Source of the DNA: Siphonodentalium dalli
Lineage: Eukaryota; Mollusca; Scaphopoda; Gadilida; Siphonodentaliidae
DNA: 64,000 nucleotides
Assembly: GCA_032622095.1 (NCBI GenBank)
Contig: CP136066.1
Span: 108,835,319 to 108,899,318 of the forward strand
Direction of reading: 5' to 3'
The notes under the pieces were generated by a model. That model saw only the letters and a list, made by a program, of their open reading frames with translations, made no database searches and had not been told where the DNA came from. Below, one piece after another: positions 12,101-24,100 of the stretch (positions within the stretch are counted from its first letter, which is position 1; the number at the start of each line of letters is the position of its first letter). Position numbers and translations under genes: made by a program.

Positions 12101-15100
12101 TAGGACACAGTTTAAAGATACTCAATCCGATTCGATTATCCACACATCATCAGATTACAACAACACATTTTTTTGAAATGCCGCTTCAGTTATCAGAATC
12201 GATTAATTGCCCAAAAATAATGCTAAAAACAGTCAACTGTATTATAAAATTTCCCAAAACCTGTTATTTATCAACATTTTGTTAAACGAAATTTGCCGGT
12301 TTGTCAAATATCTGACACAAAAAGGCCATTTGATTATAGAGTTATCCATGGCCATTTCTGCCTGCAATTACCCATTATTTTGGCCAAGCGAAGATCGTGT
12401 AGAAACTTTATATATTCATAACTGAAGAATGGAGGACCTTCAACGTGAGACAATTGAGAAATTGGATCATAGGAATTGGATATCCAAATGAAGTGATGGA
12501 TGGATCATAACTGAATATTGGACCACCCTATTTGGTTGATGGAACCGTTCTCGGCAAGAAAAAGATGAAAGATGTCAGTCATGAAAATCTCGAACACCTT
12601 ATTTTCGGAGAAAGAGTCACTGTTGCGCAATAAAATCGAATGCTACACAGAGGGAATGGTAAAATATGAGTATTGTAAACTCACGCTGTTGTCACAGATC
12701 GATATCTTTCTATCCCGGCTGTATCCCAGATCTGTCCCTTCACGATTTTCCCCTCGACCTGTATGCTCCTAAAATAAAGTATAAATCACGCAAATTGATG
12801 AGTTTATTAATTGAAATAGTCTACGCCAAATCAGTCGGAGAATTTTAATAATACATATTTCACACAAAACAATTTTCATAAACTTGGAGCTCAATACTAA
12901 ATTCTAGCCGGCATAAAATATGATGGTCGGTTTAGTACATGTATACTCTAAGGAACGTGCATAACGCAGATCCGTTCCAAGTGAATGATGTGTAAATGTG
13001 TAAAACAAGTCTGTAATATTAACTCACTATCCCACTTCACCCACTGTATACACAAATCAAACACAATTTAGAATGTATATCTATACTGCTGAGCCATGAA
13101 TTTAACATTGACACACACTTAATGAAATTTTGAAACAGCTTGAGGCGCCCAAAAGACGCAAAGGGTAAACGACTTCCCATAAAGTCACGTGCTTAACACT
13201 GCTTATACTGTCGTTCTCAACTATCATCAGATATGGAACACATTCCTTAATCCCCATTGAACAGGTTTCTTCATTTTTGTTATTGATATATTTGAATTGT
13301 TTATGGTGAATAAAAATGAAAATTAATTTCAACTTACGTCATTGCTAACACATCAATCGAAAATCTGCATCTGACCATTAATATAATGGTGAAAATGTCA
13401 GGGAAAATGTACTCCCCTTTGAATTTCGATGTGCGGTGTGAAATATTGACGGTGCAAGATGCGATCTGCTCATATTTGTGACTAGCCGATTACGTCATCG
13501 GTATATTTCGAATGTACATTATATAGTGCTGCATGGTGTCCCTACTACGCGTATAGATATACTTTGGCGATGTGTGTATATGTTTGCATGGTCAGTGTCA
13601 ATTCGCGGCTAGCAATTTATTAAGTGTCTGCATGTTAAACTGGTAGAAATAAGTCAAAAGATGACAGAATTTTTCAAATATTGTCGTAATTTTAAGATAC
13701 AGTCCCATATGTTAGGTTTAGCTGTAGATGGAAATTTTACACACGCAAAATGTACATGGACCGATCCGAAAAGAACTAGACCACTGGTGCAGAGTGTTCC
13801 GGTGACGGCGGTCAGGTCAAATCTCGTGTTGAAACCATATACACCAATTAAAAGATGCATGTGCACGATCATATTTGACACCAAGTTAGTCAAAATTCCA
13901 TATGGGCGTTATATGGATGCGAGTTCACACCAGTCAGTACCCGTTCTATGAGCATTTCACTAGAGCGAGCCTTCCGATGCTGTCTAAAACATATAGAATC
14001 TCTTTCTGAATGAACATCAACGGACGTCGCTCTCAGCTTGTTGGGACTCCTTTCTCTTGAGTTCGAAATCCATATGAAAAAGTTGAACTTCCTCGGCCAT
14101 CTGATTCACCTTCCTCAAGGACCCCAAGTACCGCTAAAGATCTTCCTCGTACGATTCTTTCAATATACTCTGTTTGATAGACATATACAACTGGATTTGT
14201 GCCCGACATTGTTCATGTTCTTCGACAATATAACCTCTACGATGTCCTTGACAGCTTTGTGCAAACTGGACATTTTCCATCAGAAACAACATGGAAAAAT
14301 ATTTATAAGAAAGCGGTTCGAGACCACTATTGATCATTCTGGAAATCATCCGTTGACAACAACCCATCACTGTCTACGTTTCGGCTAGTTCATTCCGATC
14401 CCAGCACTCCCTGGTCGATATGGACACTACTTAGACAGTATCCCAACCGTTCAGTCCAACTTCGGAATCTCGTCCTGCTACTCAATAAGACTACTTACAT
14501 CAACAATCTGGCATGCTGTGCATGTGGTAAGCAATATATCAACGAACTTATCCATGCAATAAAGTACTGCTCTTCGGGTGTTATTCTTTCGCTACGAAAT
14601 AGCTACTGGGAGACAATTCTCAACCACTACGGAGTTTCTGTGTTTATATTCATGCACGATTCCTTGAACGACGAATAACTTCAAGCACTGATTCTGGGAG
14701 GGGACGTTTCAGCACAGCCACAGAATCTACTCGATAATAATCACGCTATATAATACTGTTCTCTGCAACGTACCTTCTTGCCTCGTGCTCCCTGATTAGA
14801 GGAAACCCAATGACAAATATCCGTGGTTGAATCCACACGCCATCTTATAATGTGGCATGCACATTCTGCATTCTAACTTTTACATATGTTGTCACATAAG
14901 TGTATAGTATACCTTTTCACAGTTGTCATACTCATGTTCAAAATTGTAAATAACCTTGTAAATACTCTTCTCCAGAAATGGAGGTATTGAAATAAATATA
15001 TAGACAGAGTTTTTCAAATATTGTCGTAATTATAAGATACAGTCCCATATGTTTGGTTTAGCTGTAGATGAACATTCTACACACGCAAAACGTACATGGA

Positions 15101-18100
15101 CCGAACCGAAAACAACTAGACCACTGGTGCAGAGTGTTCCGCGGTGACGGCGGCCAGGTCAAATCTCGTGTTGTAACCATATACACCAATTTAAAGATGC
15201 ATGTGCACAATAATCTTTTACACCAAGTTAGTCAAATTCCATATGTGTACGTTCATACACAGGCAAGTTTGCACGGCATGTTTGCTGGCATTTGCTTTTT
15301 TGTTTGTTTTACTTCTCATATAATTAGTTGTGGTACATATGCATTTTATAAGTATTTTTGCATTCGGTTTCTGATAATTTCTATATAGAAATGCTTGCAA
15401 AAGATTTCCTGGCGAGTGTATATGGACTGTAAGCCAATTTTCAGCTTATCAGACAAAAGAAAAATAGTTCCAGTCGCCATCATTGGTATGGCATGCAAAA
15501 ATCCACAAAAGCAACCATCGATTTTTTAAATGTTTTTATTGATCAAAATTACATAAACATTATTATAAACATTTGTAACCTTGCACTCTCTTTCGCACAC
15601 CCATTCTAACAAACTCACAGAAACCATCCATACAATCGTCCACTCATCGTCTCTTTCGCTACTGGTGACGTTATAATATATTGTGTACTTTCTTTGAGCA
15701 TTACTCAAATTGAAATCATGCGGTATTTAATTACAATATAATCTTTCAATTAATATCGACTTTCAGTGGGTCGACATGTCGGTGTAACACGACACCAAAT
15801 CTTGATAGTGTTGTTCTGTGAGAAATACAAGATCAATCGTGTTGGGGCGGGTGCATGTGACCTAATATATTGATATCAGTTTATCACACAATATTAGGAT
15901 CTAGAGTTTTCTTCAGAGCATTTCTAATTAAGAACCAGTTTTTCTCAAATGCAGGCAATTCCATATGACACTGTGCATTGAATTTTTTGTGCAGATATCT
16001 GGAGTGAAGTTCTACTAAAAATGAGTTTATAGATCAGCTATCAGGATTAAATTTTTTTCTGACAAAAAATTGTTTGACCAGGAGCTAAAAAAGACTCGTC
16101 ATAGAGTTATCTCTCATTGACTGGGATCCGAGGATAACGATAATTCTCGCTGCCATTATAGTGGAGTCGCTTAGCGCACAATAACAGAAGAATCGTTCAT
16201 TTCCGGATTAAAGCATCAAACTTCGCACATATGTTGTCCACTATAACCCCGATCACAATCCAGCTTGTTCCAGCTTTCGGTTAAAGGTACTCAATCCGAA
16301 CAGAGGGTCCCCATCTCAACAGATTCCAACAACAACAATCCGACCAGAGGGTCCTATATTACTATTTATTTGGCTTTGGGGGTAAAAAATATTTGATTCG
16401 AGTCGAGGAATCCATCAAACAAAGCTCAGAGTTATTAGATATTGATTTTTGAAATTTGTTATTTGCTCGAGATGAGTACTAATAATTGCCGTCAATTTCG
16501 TAACCTGCTCGAGATGTGTACACCAAAACACTATTCAAACAGACAAGGATGGATAACTCTAAAATCAAGTGGTAATAATAACGCAATTTTGACTGTGTTC
16601 TGGGCCAGAAAGTATTCCCGATAATGAAAAATAATAGATTTCTAAAATCGATATCTAACAAATCTGAGCTTTGATGGGTGACTTCCTCGACTCGAATCAA
16701 ATATTTTTGACCCCCGAAGCCATTGAAATAGTAATTGAGAGGAGTTTTATCGGATTGAGTACCTTTAAGTGGAACCCGTTAAATTCAAGATGGCACCCAA
16801 CATGGCCGCCGTTTTTTTCAGACGGTCACTAAGTCAGTTTGATGCAAATTATAGTGAGACAATCTTTTCATATGTATACAAATTTACACATTTTTGTGAA
16901 GATAAGATAAAATGCCACCAGTATAGGGTCAAGTTGGAACTCACCGTCCAAGATGGCCGCCAAAATGGCAGCTGGAAGTGGAAAATTTGATTTTTTTCTA
17001 ATATCTTTAAGATCAGTTTATGCTGTTTGGTACTGGTTGAGAATTGTGACTTTATGTTGTATTGTTCATGTTAACTGACCATAGTCATATTTCATCAAGA
17101 AATGGGCAGAACTGTGCAATTTTAATATGAAGTATAATCACGAATGATGTGACTAGTTATAGAAAGAGTGTCTGTATGGTCATGGGTGTGGTGTTCGTGG
17201 TGATATGCAGGTGTACAAGGAGTGCTAGTGCATGAGGTGAGTAGGTATACTTGGAGTGGCTGTACGGTAATTGGAGTGGTGTATGGGTACAACAAGAGTA
17301 GCTACATGGTCATATGTGTGTTGTTTGTGTATATATGGAATGACTTTATGAGCATATGTGGAATGTACAGGTGTACATTGGGTGGCTTTATTGTTATGTA
17401 TGGGTGTATATGTATACATGTATGGATAAATAAGGAGTGGTTGTATGCTTATGGCTATACTAATTATAGGTGTACATGGAACGGCTGTATGGTCATGATT
17501 GTTGAAACGTATATGCATACATGTATTGATGGATGGCCATTGGTGAGCGTGTTGGTATATATGAAGTGTCATTGTGATCACAGGTGTATATATTATGTAT
17601 GTGCATCTTTGCTGTTGGTTTATTGTCATTAGGCGGTATATATGTATACAGGGAGTCGCTGTATTAACATGGATCGGATGTATGAGTATACAGCGAATGG
17701 CTGAATTGGCATGCATGAAGTGTATATGCAAGTCTGGAGTATACAAATGACCCTGTGGTATGTACCCATTCAATGCTGAGGTGTATATGTATACATGGAA
17801 TGACTCTATGGTCATGTGTGGGGTGCATATGTATATCTTGAGTGGATATATGCCATGTATGTAGGTAGATACCACATGGCCAATGGTGAGGTGGTGTACA
17901 TGGTACTGGTACTGATACTTGATGGGTTGTATGGCAATTAGTGAGGTGTATACGTACAACTGGAGTGACTCTATGGTCATGAGTGGGGTGTATATGTATA
18001 TCTTGAGTGGCTATATGGTCATGTGTGTGGTCAATAGGTATACAGGGAGTGACCGTATGGTCAATGGTGAAGTGATGTGCATGGTATTAGTACCGGTATG

Positions 18101-21100
18101 TTTTGAAAGTTGCATGGTCACTGGTTAGTTGTATATGTATACCTGGAGTGACTTTATAGGCATGGGTGGGTGTATATCTTTAGTGGCCATATGACCATTG
18201 GTGTGGTCAATATGTGTATATGGAGTAACAATATGGTCAATGGTGATGTGAATAGGTAAACAATGATTGACTATATGGCAACGAATGTGGTTATGATAAT
18301 ACACCGAGTGGTGGCTGAATTGTCATGAGTTGGGTGTATATGCAAGCCTGTGGTGTATGCATGGTTGTGTGAGTGGGGTATTGGTATACATAGAACGTCT
18401 GTATGGCCATTGGTGATGTGTATATGTATACTTGGAGTGACTCTATTGTTATGGGTGTGATGTGTATATATATATTGAGTGACTACATGGCCATGGGTGT
18501 GGCAACATATATATATATACATGGAGTAATTGTATGGCCAATGGTGAGGCGAATATGTATACAAGAAGTGACCGTATGACCATGAATATGGTGCAGAGCT
18601 ATATAAATATACGGTCGTGGGTGAGCCAGCGAGGTGTACGGGTATACCTGAGTATGGCTGTACGGATTAATGAGTGAGGTGTATGTGTAAAAAGCGAGTG
18701 GCTACATGTCATTTATGTGGTGTTTATGTATATATGGAGCGAGTGTATGATCATGAGTGTGATGTGTAAATTGGGTGAATATCGTTTTAAACAATAACTC
18801 AGGGATATGTTAATCGCTATAGGGGTAATGTCAGAGAGTTCTACATCCTTGTGGTGGTTTATATGCACAATGAGGGAAACGGTTTTCTTGACATTAGTCA
18901 TTTCGATGCCAATGAGACACAATTTTATTGGCCTGAGTAGCCTCATAATAATGCCTCTTTTAGTTCAGTTCTGTCAATTTCCGTACCAAAGATATGGTCA
19001 TAATCCCAAAAAATAATTTGGGCAAAACTCCATACTGCATCCTTTATAATTAATTTGTCATGACTCATAAGTAACATGGTTAATACAAAGTGGGTCACAA
19101 TTTGCTACCTTTTCTGAACACCAGAGAATAATATATATATATGAAAAATCACCTTTTGCACCAAATTTGGTTGCCATTTTGCAAACCATCTTGAGTAATT
19201 TTGTCCAAAAACAGATCAAAACAATAAACACATTCGATACCAAAGATAGTTCCATTTTACTTGATAAAATTGTCTTAACCTGAAAAGTGATTTTTTTGCC
19301 GATTTTGATGTCATGTTTGTGATAGAAAAATCAAATAATTCCAGGGGTGGGGGTCGTAAAAAAGTTGCGAGACGTGGGGGTGTTATTTTTACATTGCCAT
19401 TTGTTTTACACCCATCCACCCTTTCTTGCATTTTTTTTTCATAAATTTTTAGACACCCACCCCAAAACCCCAAAGCTTTATGTTGGTCCCCTCTGTAAAA
19501 ATGACCAACCGCTCTATATTGGTCCCTTCTTTGAAAAACCAAACTAAATGTTACTTCCTGTTTACAAACATGTGCAAGACAAATATTTTCTTGGCTGATA
19601 ATTATGCGATAATCAGCAGTAATCAGCGATAATCTCAACTAAATTGAACTCTAAGCAATCAACAAAGATAGAATATGATGTGATTATATTGGTAAATTTA
19701 TAACCCAGCCTATTCATCTGTGTTAGTAGATGAAAAATATGTTGAATCCCCTGGAATGACAACAAAAAATAACTAGGGCCACTGTTAGGGCCTATAATAG
19801 AATTAAAAATTACACAAAATGAAATTGATCTTTTTTTCAGACATCAACCAGCATCAACTAGTAGGCATAGAGCCTATAGTAATACCAAAAACGAAAATGT
19901 GCATATGAACCAGTGTACGAATTAGCTTTTATGTATGCCTGCGTGACCACCGACCCGACCTCGCATTACGACTTAGGACTAGGCCTAAAATAATGTTTAA
20001 CCCTTTGAGTTTGAACGCGGATGGCCAATTTAGTGCCAAATCCATATTCACGGATGTGCACTTTGGTGACATGTGACCGTGGAGACGAGGTCACAGTAAG
20101 CGTAACGTCATTGTGTTGGTGTAGGAAAGATAACTCCAATTTGGTCTTCTGTTTACAGTATACCGGCTGTACTCTTGATTTACTATTATATGTCTACCTG
20201 TGTCTACTATATATTATTAACTATACATTATTCTGATACATTCAGGGGGGGGGGGGGGGTCGGAATAAATTCCAGGCACGTATGATCATTTTAATTTTTT
20301 CCGGCCACGGGGGACCCACCCACCCAATTTCTTCCGTTTCCGGTCTTTTTTCCAGGCAATTTTGGACACCCACCCCTTTTTTCCGTTTCAGGAAGTTGTT
20401 TCCGATCAGTTTTGGACACCCACCCCCTTTAAATTTGAGAAAAATTATCAATTGAGCAACCAAATAGCTGATTATCCTGCATTATGATAATTTATTGCGC
20501 AATATTTGAATAGAACATTGCATAATGAGATAACTATACTATTTGAATTTATCATATAAGTGTCATTAATCAAGAAAGGTTACGTAGCGTTTTTCCGAAG
20601 ACCCATAACTCCGAAGGTCCGATTCTCCGAAGGTCAGATTCTCCGACGCCCCGATTCTCCGAAAGCCCATAACTCCGAAGTCCCGATTCTCCGAAATCCC
20701 ATAACTCCGAAGACCCATAACTCCGAAAGCCCATAACTCCGAAGGCCTATAACTCCGAACGCCCATAACTCCGAAGGTCTATAACTCCGAAAGGCCGATT
20801 CTCCGAAAGTCCGATTCTCCGAAGGTCCGATTCTCCGAAGATCATGTTTTATCGCTTATTAAATAGTGTACAGTCCAGTGGCGGGGTCAATGGGGCCCTA
20901 GGGAAGACCGCCCCCAAAAAACATGTCAAATGTCATGTAAACGTCAGGAATTCCCTCCTAGGCATTCAAATATTCACAGTGTTCATGCCCAGGGGAGCCC
21001 CCGGACCAACGATTGGGGGCGACCCCTCCCATGTATGCGCTCCCAAATCAGGCCTTCGTGATATGCTTTCGGCATATCATATGCATGATATATCCCCCAC

Positions 21101-24100
21101 ATATGCTAATTAATGTGCACCCCTAAATGGGAACCCTGGCTCCGCCACTGGTGTGCACGAAACGCTGCAAGAATGTCAGAGTAGCCTAACATGCATGGGG
21201 CGACAAGTTCTTCCCCGTTCACCCCTGTACATTTTACTCTGGCATCTCATGTGCCAACGTAACGTTATAGTATCTGGTGTATAGTCAGTGGCGGGCTAGA
21301 ATTCCCATTTAGGTGGGGGCAGTAGGAAAAGTTTGAATATTTTGATGCCCCATGAACGATTTCCGGGCGTTTACATGACATTGGACAGGTTTTGGTAGGG
21401 GCCCATATTGTCTGAAATAGCAAGTAGAGGTTTAATGGGGGCAGTGGGAATTTTGGGACCCCTTGGCTTCGCCACTGGACTCAGGGATGTGGCTAGAGGG
21501 GGGGGGTGTGGGGGGGTGTCTCACCCCCCCCCCCAGCAGAGAGCTATATTTTCAATAGTTTGAAATTTCATACCTGCCACAACGAAATTTCACACCAACA
21601 ATAGGTTGAAAATGTTCTTGTAGTTTGATTATAAAACAATTTATTGGGGGGAATTTATTGTTTTTCGACCAATATTTGCATATGTTCCTATTTTGGGTCA
21701 AATTTTTTGACAGAAATGGCCATCAGTTGGAAATTTTCCAACCTTAGGGGGGTGAGAGGTTGGAAATTTCCAACACTTGGAAAGCTTGTGTCCTGGTCCC
21801 TCCCCCGTGGCCAGTCAAAAACTTCTAGTTAATTTAAGAAAACAATATTGTCAAACAATTGGTCAACATTGTCATTGGAATTGTCATCAGTTGGAAATTT
21901 TCCAACCTAAGTGGGGGTGTAGGGTTTGAAATTTCCAACAGTAGGAAGGCTTGAGGCTAGTCTAGATGTTAGGATTTTGCGATTTTCTTGTTCAAATTTC
22001 AAAATTTTCGCACACCGGGCCGAACCATGGTCGGCCCGGTGTGTCATTACCCCATCCACATGGCCAATACAAAACTGCTAATTAGTTTAGCAAAACAATA
22101 TTTTACTACATTTGGTCAAACTTGTAGACATAAATGGTCATCAGTTGAAGAATTTTCCAACCTGAGAGGGAGCATGAGGTTTGAAATTTCCAACACTAGG
22201 AAAGCTTCAGTTGAGGCCAGTCTAGATGCTAGGATTTGCGATTTTCTTGTATATAGTTTTCAAAATTTTCTCACACCGGGCCAAACAACCATGGTCGGCC
22301 CAGTGTTTCCTGGTCTGTTGTCGGTAGCTGCGTGCATTTGTCTGGAATTAGATCACTAGTTGTTTTTTTTGGGGCAATTTTCAGGTTAAAATATCTTAAT
22401 GTTCTTATACTGGGAAAATAGAAGCATGGCTTATGAATATATAGGAAATTAGGCCTGAGCATGAGGTACCGTACAAGGGGGGGGGTGCAAATGGAATTAT
22501 GTAAAAAGTTGTGTTGGTGCGATCCCCCCCCCCCCAGCGGAGACCCTCTAGCCACATCCCTGACTGGACTGTACACTATTTAGTAAACGATAATACCCCG
22601 ATAAAACAAAATCTTCGGAGAATGGGCCGTCGGAGAATCGGGCCTTCGGAGTTATAGGTCTTCGGAGAATCGGCCCTTCGGAGTTATGGGCTTTCGGAGA
22701 ATCGGATCTTCGGAGTTATGGGCCGTCGGAGAATCGGGTCTTCGGAGTTGTGGGCCGTCGGAGAATCGGGTCTTCGGAGTTGTGGGCCTTCGTAGTAATA
22801 GGTCTTCGGAAAACCGGTCTGACACCTCAAGAAATGTGTCAACATAATCAGATTTCTAGGGATATATAAGCAGAGTGCCAAGGTTTTTATTAACATTCAT
22901 TTTCATAATATATAGTCACATGATCTAGTCACATAATCACATTTGAGTGTTCTACAGAATACATGGTACCGGCTGGTACCGGAACAACAAATTTCAGATT
23001 ATTTGATATTTTGATATTTGCTATGTGAAATACAGTAATGCCCTAATTAATCGACTCCATAACCACAGCAGAATAAAGGATAATTTAATTTTAATTTCCG
23101 ACTAAATCCTGAAAAATTACCCATTATTATGCTGTGGTTATGGAGTCGTTTAATTAGGGCATTACTGTATTGCTGGAATCAAATTGTTTATCAAAACATG
23201 TGGAAATACAACTGTTCATTCCAGTTCATCCCAGTTTGAAGAATAATGCTAATACCAAACATAACCATGATATACATGCGTGACTCTTCTTGGGGCATCT
23301 CAGAAACCAGAACTGAGGAAACATGTTATAGCGTGTACTGGTAGGCTGGTAGCCACTGCCTGAAGTAATAGGCTTCGTAATAATTGGGAATAATATGGAT
23401 GGATAGCCCAATTTCACATCTTTTTTGCTCATGATATCAGTGACGATAAAATCTTCGTTACTGTGATTAACATTACAAGCTGATCCACATTAACATGGAA
23501 AACAATGTGAAATTGTTCAAGCTGGCCCGGCTGGCCTTCAATTTATTTGTTAAGATTTTATGTTTTACGTTGTCAAAAGTCAAGTTTATTCCATTATTTA
23601 TTATATCTTTATTTCCATGTCACATATGGTCAAGTGTGCTTTCATTTTATTGCTTATTTTCAGCTGAGTTCTGCATAGTTATTCTTATTTTGTTGTATCA
23701 GTAGATGGAATCCTGATTAAATTTTATTTTTCCAATAGCGCAGTGTCTAGTTCTATCAAGTTGAATTTGGGTTATTGTTGGCCATTGTGCAACTGATCCA
23801 ACTTCTGATAACCTCTATATGTAGTATAGCATTAGTATTAACTATATATGACCTGTTTCTGTTCAAAACACATCAAAATAAGACTCAATAGCAGGAATGG
23901 GAAAAAAATTGGCATATGGAAAAAACTGTTTTTTGGACCCAAGAGACACCCACCCACCCCATCATGCGTGCCTGGAATTTTGTTCCGACCCCCCCCCCGA
24001 TACATTATGAGAATAATCAATTTTAGTATACAAACACTGATACAAATACTTATTTCATACATTACACTCATGCATCAACCAACTGTACGAGTAAAGAGAC

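Larger units (their letters stand above)
20578..22826 (+). mobile_element. Transposon B, copy 1 (unclassified, CTCCGAA repeats)
   Basis: Inserted in A with exact 8-bp duplication TCAAGAAA (20570-20577 and 22827-22834); the uninterrupted site is visible, inverted, near 33290 in A copy 2. Ends are GGTTACGTAGCGTTTTTCCG and, inverted, GGTGTCAGACCGGTTTTCCG. About 250 bp at each end are alternating 17-18 bp units, GAAGNCCCATAACTCC and GAAGNTCCGATTCTCC, inverted at the right. The arms continue into TAAATAGTGTACAGTCCAGT. The core carries two CAGTGGCGG..CCGCCACTG-type inverted modules. It holds element C. No coding region was seen. Confidence 0.85.
20243..23998 (+). mobile_element. hAT-like non-autonomous transposon A, copy 1, with nested insertions
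   Basis: Inverted ends CAGGGGG(n)TCGGAATAAATTCCAGGC and GCCTGGAATTTTGTTCCGAC with a C-run. It is flanked by the exact 8-bp duplication GATACATT (20235-20242, 23999-24006). CAG-type ends and 8-bp duplications are hAT traits. The intact copy at 32152-33612 is its reverse complement. Here the element is split by transposon B (20578-22826), which itself contains hAT element C, and it also holds a TA MITE (23033-23167). No transposase remains. Confidence 0.88.

Noticed and set aside
16140-16280. Promoter for a gene in intron 2
   Set aside because: Only AT-rich sequence; no start codon with a credible frame follows before the MITE at 16281.
17225-17980. 251-codon minus-strand open frame
   Set aside because: Lies wholly in the 42-bp minisatellite; the frame stays open because the period is a multiple of three and the unit lacks a stop.
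20566-20766. Repetitive frame with SYGxSENR phrases (also at 29856-30098, 31007-31354)
   Set aside because: Translation of the subterminal CTCCGAA repeats of transposon B.
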